A stretch of 37,775 nt of DNA, taken from contig WHUX01000362.1 in assembly GCA_015179025.1 (NCBI GenBank), forward strand, positions 1 through 37,775. The letters are read 5' to 3'. The stretch is from Terfezia claveryi. Taxonomy: Eukaryota > Ascomycota > Pezizomycetes > Pezizales > Pezizaceae. The notes under the pieces are model-generated. The model was given only the letters and a program-made list of their open reading frames with translations, was not told where the DNA came from and ran no database searches. Both the position numbers and the translations under genes were made by a program. Shown here in pieces: positions 18,016 through 28,342 of this stretch (position 1 is its first letter; each line of letters begins with the position of its first letter).

Positions 18016-20255
18016 GCGAGGCTTCCTGGAGTATCGCTGGTGGAACAGGGTAACCAAATCCTGTGCATTCTCTAAGTCCTCTGTGGGTTGCCAGATAGTC
18101 TCCTCGTCCCCTACCCACTTGACCTTATACTGAACTCACCCATAGCATTTTCTGGAGTCCAGTACCTCCTCAACCTCCCACTCCTCTTCACCTACAATCA
18201 CTACGGGAGGGGTTGGGAGGTGCTTTTGCCCGGGGAGGGGATCGTTTGCGGCTGGTTCGATCTCCGAGACATGAACGACCGGGTGGCATTTGAAATCTTT
18301 AGGGAACTTCAACCAGTAGGCGTGAGTGCCCACATTCCCTAATACCTCATATGGCTCCAGAAGATATCGTAGTGTTCCTTGATCACTCGCAGGCGCATTT
18401 CTCCTTCCGGCACATACAGCCGTTCAAGGTGGTAAAGGAGGCCTTCCTGGATGGTACACTCGGCCAGGAGGATCTTGAGGTGGCGGCACTGGCCGGAATC
18501 CACTGTGGCGATGATTTCCTTGGCCAGGGGGTCATCCTCGTATGCCTGTCTCACCAGTTGTCAGAGGTTGGCTTCCCCATCAGCCTCAGCCTCAACTTCC
18601 ACATCAGCAAGGACATTGGCCGCCAGATCAAGGTTTTCGGGCTTCAATACCACCTGATTTTGGTATTTTTGCCTTTCATCCCCCCCCTCAGGGAGATCTC
18701 CTGATCTCCTAGTCAAGGCATCCGGTTTCCCCCCAGCCTTTTCTGGCCGGTATTTGATCTTGAAATTGAACCGAGATAAGAACTCCGACCACCTGGCCTG
18801 CCGTCGGTTAAGCAGTTTGGTGGTGGTGAAATACTCGAGGTTCTTATGATCGGACAGTACCTCGATAATCCCCTTGGCTGACTCCAGGTATGGCCTCTAT
18901 TCCTCAAAAGCTCACATAATGGCCATCAGTTCTTTGTCATAAATCTCGTGATTGCACATAGTCAAGGAGTGCTTTTTCGAGAAGTAGGCCATAGAGTGAA
19001 GGATGCCATTATCGTTGTTCTGGGACAGGATTCCCGCGGAAACATAGTCGAAAGCATCGGTTTCGACAACACACTTCTAGTCGAGGTTGAAATGGATGAG
19101 GATTGGTGCTGAGCAGAAGGCTTCCTTAAGGTTTTGGAAGGCAGATTGGGCTTCTGGATTCCAGTCGAAATGCCAGTCTTTTTTAGTCAGGGTGGTGAGG
19201 GGGCGTATGATCTTCGTATACCCTAGAATGAACCGCCAGTAAAAGTTAGCGAACCTCAGGAAGGCTTGGATGTCCTTGAAATTTACTGGGGTTTGCTATT
19301 CCTGGACAGCGGTAACCTTGGTGGAGTCTATCCTAATACCTTCTGTAGTGATAATTAATCCCAGATACTTGACCTCCTACACATGAAACTTGCATTTTTC
19401 CAGTTTTAGGTATAATCCGGCCTTCTCCAGCTTCTCGAGCACCTGCCTTATATGGACTTTGTGTTCCATTAGGGAGTCCGAGTATATGAGGATGTCATCT
19501 AGGTAAGCTATGCAGAATACATCGAGGAAGTCCCACAAGGTGTCATTGATGAAGTGCTAAAAAGAGGCAGAAGCATTGGTTAGGCCAAAAGGCATTACAT
19601 TATACTCAAAATGGCCATATTGTATTCGGAAAGCAGTTTTCCACTCCTCCCCCTCAGCGATCTGTACCAGGTTGTAAGCCCATCTCAAATCCAGTTTGGT
19701 GAACCATTTGGTCTTGAAGAGCCTAGCTAATGTCTCCTGGATTAGAGGTAGGGGGTACCTGTTTTTGACCATTATCTCGTTTAGGCCACGGTAATCAATA
19801 CACAACCGGAGAGAGCCATCTGATTTCTTCACGAAAAGCACTGGAGCATCCACTAGTATGGCGAATAAAGCTCTTGTTGAGGTTTTCTTCTAAGTACTTC
19901 TTCAAGGCTTCCAGCTCCATCCGAGACATTCCATAGAGGGGCCCATAGGGGGGGGTTTTACCCTCTATCAGTGGGATAGTGTGGTTGTATGGTCAGTATG
20001 GTACGAGCTTCTCCACGGCCTTCTCTGAGAACAGGTCAATAAATTCGTAGTATTCATCCGGAACTATAAACTTCCACTCCTCCTTGGACTTTGTTTTATT
20101 AATCTACAGGTTCACCTTATATATGGAGAGAGCGTGTGCCTTTAGCTTGTGCCTCCTGGTGAGGTAAGCGAAAGCCCCTGCCCCAATAAAGCTAACATTC
20201 AGGGGTTTTGGGGGTGTTAGGGGGATAGGAGGAACAGGGGAAACAGGGGGGTAGG
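18016..20255 (-). pseudogene. Element 3 pol 3' part: RT, RNase H, chromodomain; integrase deleted
   Basis: Order on the minus strand: linker (LNVSFIGAGAF), RT with [22 protein letters not shown] and [12 protein letters not shown] (19850-19560), RT palm and thumb with stops, RNase H (about 19090-18720), linker, and VRQAYEDDPLAKEII. It then jumps from the first integrase residues (EHYD, about 18370) straight to VGTHAYWLKFPKD and the chromodomain (EWEVEEVLDSRK...YKVKWVGDEE, 18190-18030). About 900 bp of integrase core present in element 2 are absent. Stops include CAG-to-TAG before HFIND at 19557. Confidence 0.75.
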
Positions 20256-20715
20256 TGTAACGAGGCACGAGGGGCGTAGTGACCAAGTAGTATGGGCGAG
20301 ACAGAGAGCAGAAGCGGGGCAGGGCAGGAGCAGGGCAGAGAGAGGACGAAGTCGAGGGCGAGGACGAAGTCGAGGGTGAGGACGAAGGCAAGGGCGAGGA
20401 TGAAGTCGAGGGCGAAGACGAAGGCGAAGACGAGGCTAGTCGAAGGTAAGGCAAGGCTAGGTGAGGGTGCACGAGGAAGGTGCACCAGCGTGGAGAGAAG
20501 CAAGGTCCTGTATTAAGCATACAAGCCGTTGGATGGGGATCCAACAAGAGGGCGGAGAGAGCAAGCTATATATACAGGCAGACTTCCTTCCTAGCCAAGG
20601 CCACCAGAAGGAATAAGGTTCCCGAGACCCCTTATCTCGGGAACTGAGATAACTACAATATTCAATAGGAAATAACAGTAGTAACGTACCAGGCTAGGAA
20701 GGGACGGTTGTGACA
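20256..20715 (-). repeat. 3' LTR of element 2
   Basis: On the plus strand it starts TGTAACGAGG and ends GTTGTGACA. Contains an 18-bp GACGAAGTCGAGGGCGAG-like tandem repeat, TATATATA near 20569-20576 (candidate TATA box on the minus strand), and a 10-bp hairpin GTTCCCGAGA..TCTCGGGAAC (about 20609-20635) upstream of the TATA. Confidence 0.9.
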
Positions 20716-20731
20716 CTATCCCCCCTTTAGG
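20716..20731 (-). other. Polypurine tract of element 2
   Basis: On the minus strand CCTAAAGGGGGGATAG directly precedes the 3' LTR. It is the expected primer for plus-strand DNA synthesis. Confidence 0.7.
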
Positions 20732-20968
20732 CTCGGAGCCCCAGCGACGAAAGACAAGGCGAAAGGCGAGATGAAAGATAAGGTGAAAGGCAAGGCGAAA
20801 ACAAACAAACAAACAAATACAACAGGCGACTAAAACCAATAACCTATAACACAACCCATAACACAACCCCAACGCCAGAAGTACATACCAACAATAATCC
20901 CGACAATAATGGCAATAACAACAATGATAAAGACAACCCTAATAACCAATTCCAGGACGATAAGAACA

Positions 20969-21388
20969 TCATTGGGCAGGGCGAGGCTTCCGGTGGTAAC
21001 GCTGGTGGAACAGGGTGACCAAGTCCTGTGTGTTTTCCAGGTCCTCCGCTGGTTGCCAGGTCGTCTCCTCATCTCCCAGCCATTTGACCTTGTACTGCAG
21101 ATGCCCATACCTCTTCCGTGAGTCCAATACTTCCTCCACCTCCCATTCTTCTTCACCTTCGATAACCATGGGGGGAGGTGGAGAGTGTTTTTGTCCTGGA
21201 AGAGGGTCCTCCGCGGAGGGCTCGATCTCAGAGACATGGACCACTGGGTGCCGTTTGATGTCTTTGGGAAACCTCAATCGATAGGCGTGAGTTCCCACAG
21301 CTGCCAATACCTTAAAGGGGCCCAGGAACTTATGATCCAGCTTGCGGGAGGGGCGTTCTATTCGGAAGTGCCGGCTGGAGAGCCACAC
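20969..21388 (-). pseudogene. Element 2 integrase C-terminus and chromodomain
   Basis: Open frame with LDHKFLGPFKVL, HPVVHVSEIEP and a chromodomain: EEEWEVEEVLDSRKRYGHLQ, YKVKWLGDEETTWQPAEDL, LFHQRYHRK. Aromatic positions of the chromodomain cage appear kept (W in EEWEVE, W of KVKWLG, W of TTWQP). In chromoviruses this domain steers integration to chromatin marks. The segment itself is undamaged; the upstream integrase has stops, hence pseudogene. Confidence 0.8.
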
Positions 21389-21429
21389 CTTATCTCCTGG
21401 TTGGTATCTAGGGGCTGGCAGCCGTGATC

Positions 21430-22330
21430 TATTGGCATACTCGGCTTGCCTGGCTTGTACATATCCCAGCTCAGCTTTCAGCGTAGAGTAGAGCTCAGCA
21501 ATCCCAGCTGCGAACTCCTTGGCTGGGGCATCTTTTTTGGCTTTTTACAGGGGCGCCAGGGTATCCACGAACTGGAGGTGCCAACCGTAGTTAGCCAGGA
21601 AAGGTGAGGTTTTGGAAGATTCCGAGAACTGGTTGTTCGCGGCAAATTCGCAGGTGGCCAGCAACGAAACCCAGTTGTTCTGCTGGTAGTTGACAAAAGC
21701 CCGCAGATATTACTCCATGATGGCATTCATCCTCTCCGATTGGCCGTCCGTCTGGAGATGATATGCTGTTGACAAGCGTACTTTGATCCCCAGAATCTCG
21801 CAGAATGCTCTCCAAAAGTCTGAGGTGAACTGAGGGCCACGGTCAGACACAACAGATTCAGGGAGCCCATGATACTAGAACACATTATTGAGGTAGAGGT
21901 TGGCCAACTCCTGAGCAGAACAGGTATCCCGACAAGGTATAACATGCCTCATTTTTGTCAACTGATCAACTACCATCAGGATGGCGTTGAACCCCGAGTC
22001 TTCCGGCAATCCTGTCACGAAATCCATGGTCAGGTACAGCCACGGCCGATCCGGGATATCCAGGGGCTTCTGTGTGCTATATGGGGTGTGGCGTATGGGC
22101 TTAGCATGCTTGCAAACGTGGCAGTTCCGTATGTACCGCTCCATGTCCTTCCGTTGGTCAATCCATGTGTATTCCCTAGCCAGAAGTTCTAACGTTTTGG
22201 CCACTCCAGGGTGACCTGCAACCAGGCTGTCATGGTGATCCTTGATCAATCACAGGCGCAGCTCTCCTACCGGCACATAGAGCCGTTCGAGGTGGTAAAG
22301 GAGGCCTTCCTGGACGGCGCATTCAGCCAG
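21430..22330 (-). pseudogene. Element 2 integrase (H2C2 finger and DDE core)
   Basis: HHDSLVAGHPG...CHVCKHAK gives the H2C2 zinc-binding module (22245-22110). The core follows with MDFVTGLP (first Asp), [12 protein letters not shown] (second Asp, about 21835) and RMNAIME (Glu, about 21725). Interruptions include TAG in NNVF-stop-YHG (21875) and TAG right after IME. Element 3 lacks this whole block. Confidence 0.8.
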
Positions 22331-22389
22331 AGAGATTTTGGGGTGGCAGCGTTGGCCGGAATCCACTGCAGCGATGATTTCCCAGGCCA

Positions 22390-23200
22390 GGGGTCTCCTT
22401 CGTAAGCCTGTCTCACCAGTTGTCGGAGGTCGGCTTCCCCATCAGCCTCAGCTTCCGCTTCAGCCTCAGCCTTAGCTTCTGCATCAGCCTCAGCCTCAGC
22501 TTCCGCATCAGCCTCAGCTTCAGCTTCTACATCGGCCTCAGCTTCAGCTTCCACATCCGCATCAGTATCAGCAAGGACATTGGCTGCCAGATTAAGGTTT
22601 TCGGGCTTCAATACCACCTGATTTTGGTATTTTAGCCTTTCATCCCCCCCCTTAGGGAGATCTCCTAATCTCCGGACTAATGCATCGGGCTTGCCCCCAG
22701 CCTTTCCCGGCCGGTATCTGATCTTGAAGTTGAACCAAGATAAGAATTCCGACCACCTAGCTTGCCTTCGGTTAAGCAGCTTAGTGGTGATGAAATACTC
22801 AAGGTTCTTATGATTGGACAACACCTCGATAATTCCCTTGGCTGACTCTAGGTGTGGCCTCCACTCCTCGAATGCTTTCACAATGGCCATCGGCTCTTTA
22901 TCATAAATCTTGTAGTTGCCCTCAGCCAGGGAGTGCTTTTTTGAGAAGTATGCCACTGGGTGGAGGATGCCGTTGTCGTCGTTCTAGGACAGGATTCCCG
23001 CGGAGACATAGTCGGAAGCATCGGTTTCAACAACACACTCCTGGTCAGGGTTGAAATGGGCGAGGATCGGTGCTGAGCAGAAGGCTTTCTTAAGGTTCTG
23101 GAAGGCAGATTGGGCTTCTAGATTCCAGTCGAAACGCTAGTCTTTTTTGGTCAGGGCGGTGAGAGGGGCTACGATCTTCAAATATCCCAGGCTAAAATAA
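22390..23200 (-). pseudogene. Element 2 RNase H and expanded acidic Ala-Glu linker
   Basis: The RNase H region begins near VVETDASDY (23030), carries [21 protein letters not shown] and [16 protein letters not shown], and continues to [20 protein letters not shown]. An Ala-Glu/Ala-Asp repeat of about 45 residues (22440-22570) separates it from VRQAYEGDP. In element 3 the same linker is only about a dozen residues ([12 protein letters not shown]). A TAG lies in LS-stop-NDD near 22986. Confidence 0.75.
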
Positions 23201-23265
23201 TGGTAAAAGTTGGCGAACCCGAGGAATACTTGGACATCCTTGAGATTCGCTGGGATTTGCCATTC

Positions 23266-23970
23266 CTAGACAGCAGTAACCTTGGCAGGGTCTATTCTGA
23301 TGCCCTTTGTGGTGATGATTAACTCTAGATACTTGACCTCCTGCACATGAAACTCGCATTTTTCTGGTTTTAGGTATAACCCAGCCTTCTCCAGCTTCTC
23401 TAGCACCTGCCTCACATGGACTTTGTATTCCACTAGTGAGTCCGAGTATATGAGGATATCATCCAGGTAAGCCATGTAAAACACATCAAGGAAGTCCTGT
23501 AAGGTGTCGTTGATGAAGTGCTGAAAAGAGGCCAGGGCATTAGTCAACCCAAAAGGCATGACATTATACTCAAAATGGCTATAGCGAGTTTGGAAGGCCA
23601 TTTTCCACTCCTCCCCCTCGGCAATCCGTACCAGGTTGTACGCCCCTCTCAAATCTAGTTTGGTGAACTATTTGGCCTTGGAGAGCCTGGCTAATGTCTC
23701 CTAAATTAGGGGTAGGGGGTACCTGTTTTTGATCGTTATCTCGTTTAGGCCCCGATAATCAATACACAACCGAAGGGAGCTATCCGATTTCTTCACGAAC
23801 AGCACCGGGGCACCCGCTGGTAAGGAGCTATGGCTAATAAAGTTCTTGTTGATATTTTCCTCCAAGTACTTCTTTAGGGCTTCTAGCTCAACTCGGGACA
23901 TTCCATAGAGGGGCCCATAGGGGGGGGTTTTACCTTCTACCAGCGGGATGGTGTGGTTGTATGGCCGGTG
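23266..23970 (-). pseudogene. Element 2 reverse transcriptase
   Basis: RT motifs in order: [56 protein letters not shown], and the active site YLDDILIYS at about 23475, then GLYLKPEKCEF. Stops at LI-stop-ETL (23701), AK-stop-FTK (about 23668) and TAV-stop-EWQ (23266) are each CAG-to-TAG or TGG-to-TAG against element 3 or family logic. Catalytic aspartates are kept. Confidence 0.85.
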
Positions 23971-24453
23971 AGGTGCGAGTTTTTCTGCGGCCTTTTACGA
24001 GAACAGGTCGATGAATTCGTGGTATTCGTCCGAGACTATGGACTTCCACTTCTCCTTTGACCGGGTCTTATTAATCTCCAAATTTACCTTATGTATTGAC
24101 AGGGCATGAGCCTTCAGCTTGTGTCTCCTGGTGAGGTAAGTGAAAGCCTCTGCCCCGATAAAGCTAACGTTGAGGGACATTGGGGGACCAGGAGAGCCAG
24201 GAGAACTAGGAGACGCAGGAGGGACAGGGGGCATAGGAGGGACAGAAGGCACGGGAGGGACAGGGGGAATAGGGGAATTGGCATCAATGTGTGCGGACTG
24301 GTGTGCCACCTGGATCGGGTGGATTATTGGGGGTGGCAAGGCACACAGCCCAGTAACGGTAGCCCTCGGATTCCCGCAGTGCTTTTTGCAATACCGGCTG
24401 TTGAACTGTAGGGTATAAGAGCCGAAGCTGACCGATACATCATGCATTCTCAG

Positions 24454-24816
24454 CTATGGGATTCCGAGTACAATCGGGTATTTGAGCTTTGTCACGAACA
24501 TTGAGAGGTTTGCCTCGGAGTGATCCCCGACCAGGGCAGGCACGAACGTAATATCGGTGATATCTCCGGAGGAGATTGGTTGACCATCGATGACATCCAG
24601 AACGCGGGGGGTTTTGATTTTGGAAGTGGGTATAGTAAATTTACTGACAAAGGCCTGGTCAACGAATGCAATTCCTGAGGCTCCGCAATCTATAAGGGCT
24701 GACATGGTGATTGTTCTATCATTGATATTGAGAGAGATAGATACAACAAAATGCTCACTAAACAAGCAAGATTTATCAACAACAGAAGAAGCGAAATACA
24801 CAGAAAATGCAGACAA
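24454..24816 (-). pseudogene. Element 2 aspartic protease
   Basis: Open frame with SALIDCGASGIAFVDQAF, a retropepsin-like site with DCGASG for the common DTGAS, then FVTKLKYPIVLGIP. It ends at a TAG where related proteins usually have the Trp of GIPWL; element 3 has a stop at the same place. The frame is one base off from the upstream VTDTSKG segment compared with element 3, so a small deletion lies near 24825-24850. Confidence 0.8.
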
Positions 24817-24842
24817 AGACAGAGATAAATAGCCGGAGCAGG

Positions 24843-24887
24843 TCCCTTGCTAGTGTCAGTAACTAGACAAGGGATAGGGCTTTTCCC
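24843..24887 (-). promoter_or_regulatory. Gag-pol -1 ribosomal frameshift signal, element 2
   Basis: In the gag frame the heptamer G GGA AAA (24881-24887) is followed by a 6-nt spacer and a stem-loop (24843-24874): TCCCTTG pairs with CAAGGGA, then a one-base bulge, then CTAG pairs with CTAG around TTACTGACA. The gag stop TAG lies inside the stem. A -1 slip leads into LVTDTSKG, the pol frame used in element 3. Confidence 0.75.
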
Positions 24888-26118
24888 GACTCGTCGACCT
24901 CCTCAATCCTGGGCACCGGAGTATCGGAGATAGCATGGGCGAAGACACCATGGGCGGAGACACCGTGGGTGAAGACACCGTGGGCGGAGACACCGTGGAC
25001 GGCCAGGGGGCGGCTCTTCCTTAGGGGGCAGGTGGCAATGAAGTGGTCCCCCTTACTACAAGCAATGCAGAGGTTGTTCGTTTGTCGGCGGTCTCTTTCT
25101 TCCTGTGTCAAGCGGGGTCTTCCTGAAGACAGATCCATGGGGGTGGCTCCTCCGGCCATAAACGAAGGGCAGGCCGGCTTATTGGTGGGGGCAAGGGCTG
25201 CTATTTTGGTGGCATGGTGTTGCTGAGGCTGGGGTTGTGGGAGCTGGAGTGCTGGCCTGTACGTGTGGCAGTTGCGGAGCCGAGACATCCGCTGTTCTAC
25301 CCAGGAAGCCTGGTCAATGAATTCGTCAAGGGTATTGGCTTCTGGGAGGCTGACCATGGCCTGCTGGATTTCGTCATTTAGCCCTTCCTGGAATTGCTCC
25401 AGTTTGGACTGGTCATTCCATCAGACCTCTGCCGCCAATCTCGAGAAATCTGCCACATAAGTGGACAGATCGGTGTTTTTCCGCCTGAGGGCTCGGAGGG
25501 CCCTACTGGCAGTACCAACGGCATCGGAGTCCCCGAATGCCCTATTCAGGATTATGAAAAGGGCCGAGATATCGTCAAGCTTGATTCCGATTTCGAGGAC
25601 ATATGGCTGGATCTGGTCACAAGCTTTCCCCTCCAGCAAGGCGAAAACATATGCCAGTCGATGTTGTTCTGACGGGAATCTGGCAGAATCACTGTTCAGC
25701 TTGAGATTAACAGCATTTTTCCAGGCTCATAGGCGAACCCGGTCCCCATTGAACTTGGAGGGTGTAGGAATGCTTTCGGTCTTAATGCTACTGGCTGGTA
25801 TTGCAAGGTTCCCTAGAGCGCGGCTGAGGTTTTGGACCGTAGTCTGTTCGTTGGCTAGGGCAAGGTTCAGATGGTCGAGATCGGTCTAGAGGACCGTGAT
25901 CTCTTCGTTGGCGGATCTCAATTTTTGTTCAGCCATGGCTAGGCTGTTTTCAGCCATGGCCAGGCTGTGGCCGAGTTCAGCCCCGATAGCATCCATGGCC
26001 TCGAAGATGTCGATGATTTCTCGATGGTAGGCATTCAACTCGTTCAAGCCTGAGGGTATGGGGGAGCTCCTCCAGGTTTGAAACCTGATAGCGGGTAGAG
26101 GGGTTCCGGATATGACAG
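24863..26118 (-). pseudogene. Element 2 gag with CCHC zinc knuckle
   Basis: Retrotransposon gag: PSKFNGDRVRL-stop-AWKNAVNLKL, LEGKACDQIQPYV, ALRALRRKNTDLSTYVADFSRL, then a zinc knuckle CIACSKGDHFIATC (C-x2-C-x4-H-x4-C). A tail follows with a five-residue AHGVS/THGVF repeat (24925-25005, 15-bp DNA repeat) absent from element 3. Stops near 25890, 25730 and 25421 look like CAG-to-TAG and CGA-to-TGA changes. The start aligned to element 3's ATG is CTG at 26118, followed by a frame break. Confidence 0.75.
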
Positions 26119-26149
26119 CGTACCAGTTGGTCGATAAGATCCAACGTAG

Positions 26150-26609
26150 TGTAACGAGGTATGAGAGGCATAGTGATCAAGGGGTACGGGCGAGACTGAG
26201 AGCAGAAGCGGGGCAGGGCAGGAGCAGGGCAGAGAGAGGACGAAGTCGAGGGCAAGGATGAAGTCTAGGGTGAGGACGAAGGTGAGGGCGAGGATGAAGT
26301 CGAGGGCGAAGACGAAGTCGAAGACGAGGCTAGGTGAAGGCAAGGCAAGGCTAGGTGAGGGTGCACGAGGAAGGTGCACCAGCATAGAGAGAAGCAAGGT
26401 CCTGTATTAAGTATACAAGATGTTAGATGGGGATCTAACGAGAGGGCGGAGAGAGCAAGCTATATATACAGGCAGGCTTCCTTCCTAGCTAAGGCTACTG
26501 GAAAGAATAAGGTTCTCGAGACCCCTTATCTCGGGAACTGAGATAACCACAATATTCAATAGGAAATAACAGTAGTAACGTACAAGGCTAGGAAGGGACA
26601 GTTGTGACA
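26150..26609 (-). repeat. 5' LTR of element 2
   Basis: Starts TGTAACGAGG and ends GTTGTGACA on the plus strand. Same 460-bp length as 20256-20715, about 92% identical by hand count, and most differences are transitions. CTACGTTGGATCTT next to it on the minus strand is conserved as CTATGTTGGATCTT beside the element 3 LTR and is a candidate primer-binding region; the tRNA is not identified. Confidence 0.9.
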
Positions 26610-27316
26610 GTAGGCAGCATTGATATGCGTGGGCTAGTGTACTACTTGGGCTGAGTAGATTATCGAAGGTGGTAAGGCACATAGTCCCGTGATGGTGATT
26701 TTTGGACCTCCGCAGTTCTTTCTGCAATAATAGCTGTGGAATTGCAAGGAGTATAAGAGCCGAAGCTGACTGACACATCATGCATTCTGAGCTAGGGAAT
26801 TCTAAGCACAATTGGATATTTTAGTTTGGTCACTAACATTAGGAGGTCCTCTAAATGGTCTCCAATGGTACTGGGCAGACACGCGAGGTTGGTAATAGCC
26901 CCAGAAGAGATGGGGCAGCCATCAATAATATCGAGAAGATGGGGGGTTTTTAACTTGGAGGTTGGTATGGAATTTTTACTGACGAAGGCCTGATCAATGA
27001 ATGTAATTCCCGAAGCACCACAATCTATGAGAGCTGATATTACCACTGTTTTACCATTGAATTTAACAGTTATTGGTACTACAAAATGCTTGCCAAAGAA
27101 GCGAAATTCCTCAACGGACATAGATGCAGGCAAAGAAAACGCAGATAAAGATAAATGACCCATGATAGATCCCTTGCTAGTGTCAGCAACTAGGCAAGGG
27201 ACTCCACTTTTCCTGACTCCTCTGGGGTCCCGGACAATGCATGTATGGCTAGGGAGTGATTCTTTCTCAAAGGACAGGCTGCAATGAAGTGATCCCTTTT
27301 TCCATATGCAATGCAT
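26610..27316 (-). pseudogene. Element 3 protease and pol start
   Basis: The pol frame is open from 27316 across the gag stop: CLVADTSKGSIMGHL, then FFGKHFVVPITV, SALIDCGASGITFIDQAF, LVTKLKYPIVL. It stops at TAG 26792 in the IP-stop-LRMHDV position and continues as HDVSVSFGSYTLQF to the element 2 insertion site. The catalytic D of DCGASG is present. Confidence 0.75.
27170..27214 (-). promoter_or_regulatory. Gag-pol frameshift signal, element 3 (slippery site mutated)
   Basis: Same layout as element 2: 6-nt spacer and stem-loop (27170-27201, TCCCTTG with CAAGGGA and CTAG with CTAG). The heptamer (27208-27214) is A GGA AAA instead of G GGA AAA, a G-to-A transition that should weaken slipping. 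Gag (stop at 27190) and pol overlap in the -1 frame. Confidence 0.65.
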
Positions 27317-28311
27317 AACCCGTTCATTCGGCGGTGATCTCTCTCCTCCTGAATTAACCGTAGCCTACCTGTAGATAGGTCCGTAGGTGCAGCACCACCT
27401 GCCATGAGAGAGGGGTGCGCGGGTTTGTTAATAGGCATGGTGGATTGTTGGGTACGTACTGCAACTGGAAAGCTTATTTGGGGGTTCGAGGTTGGGAGGG
27501 TTTTTAGGGGAGCCCTGAGGGCCACTGTTTGCTGTTCCACCTAGCTGGCTTGCTCAATAAGTTCCTCCAGAGTCTTGGTCAGCAGGCAGTAGACCAGAGC
27601 CTTTTTTAGCTCGAAGGTAAGTCCGTCTATGAACTGATTAAGCTTGGCTTCGTCATTCCAATTGAGCTCTGCTGCTAACCTGGAAAATTTAGCAACATAG
27701 GTTGACAGTTCATTATACTTTTGCTTAAGGTCTCGTAGGGCCTTACTGGTAGTTCTTTTAGGATCCGGGTCTCCGAAGGCTCGGTCTAGGATTGCCATTA
27801 GTGCCGGGATGTCTACCAGATCAATCTCCATAGCCTTGACAAAGGGCTGTACCTAGTCTATGGCCTTACTCTCCAGTAAGCTATAGACGTATGAGAGCTG
27901 GTGGTAGACAGTGGGGAACTTTGCCAAGTTCCCAGAGAGTTTTATTTACATAGAGTTTTTCCATGCTTGTAACCGGCCCCGGTCCCTATTGAACTTGGGT
28001 AGGGTAGATAGGTCTTGTTTTTTCTGGTTTTTTGGACTATCGGTCAGGTCTAAAGTGCGAGTTAGTCTCCGGATAGTTATCCTCTCCTCTGCTGCATCTT
28101 TTCAGAGGAGAGTTATTTTGTCTTCAGCTTCTCGGATTCGCTTTTCAGCTTTCTGAAGGTCTGCTCCTTATTGTTTACTAATAGCATAAGTATCTGTGAA
28201 TATTTCGATCATAGTGCGTTAGTATACTGATAGTTCTGTTGGGTCTGATAGGATCGGAGTCGCCCTCCAGGCTGCGAATCTATCGGTGGGTAGTGGAACA
28301 TTCGCAGACAT
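27190..28311 (-). pseudogene. Element 3 gag, zinc knuckle damaged
   Basis: Starts at ATG 28311, 31 nt inside the 5' LTR (MSANVPLPTDRFAAWRATP), and shows LPKFNRDRGRLQAWKNSM, DLKQKYNELSTYVAKFSRLA and QLN-type gag helices. The knuckle reads CIAYGKRDHFIAAC: the second Cys of element 2's CIAC has become Tyr, a G-to-A change. Multiple stops occur, including TGG-to-TAG in QAS-stop-VEQ (27540) where element 2 has QASWVEQ. Confidence 0.75.
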
Positions 28312-28342
28312 CGTACTGGTTGGTCTGAAAGATCCAACATAG

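Larger units (their letters stand above)
20256..26609 (-). mobile_element. Chromovirus element 2 (Ty3/gypsy), complete but mutated
   Basis: 6,354 bp, minus-strand, flanked by GTAGG at 20251-20255 and 26610-26614 (5-bp duplication). LTRs are 20256-20715 and 26150-26609. Between them: gag with a CCHC knuckle, protease, RT, RNase H, integrase and a C-terminal chromodomain, the Ty3/gypsy chromovirus order. By hand count the LTRs differ at about 36 of 460 positions, about 30 of them transitions. Several nonsense codons make it non-coding as it stands. Confidence 0.88.

Noticed and set aside
20192..20547. Frames of about 70-147 codons in the LTR (Ser/Pro/Leu or Lys/Arg/Thr rich)
   Set aside because: They follow the GACGAAGTCGAGGGCGAG tandem repeat inside the LTR and are repeated in the other LTR with different breaks.
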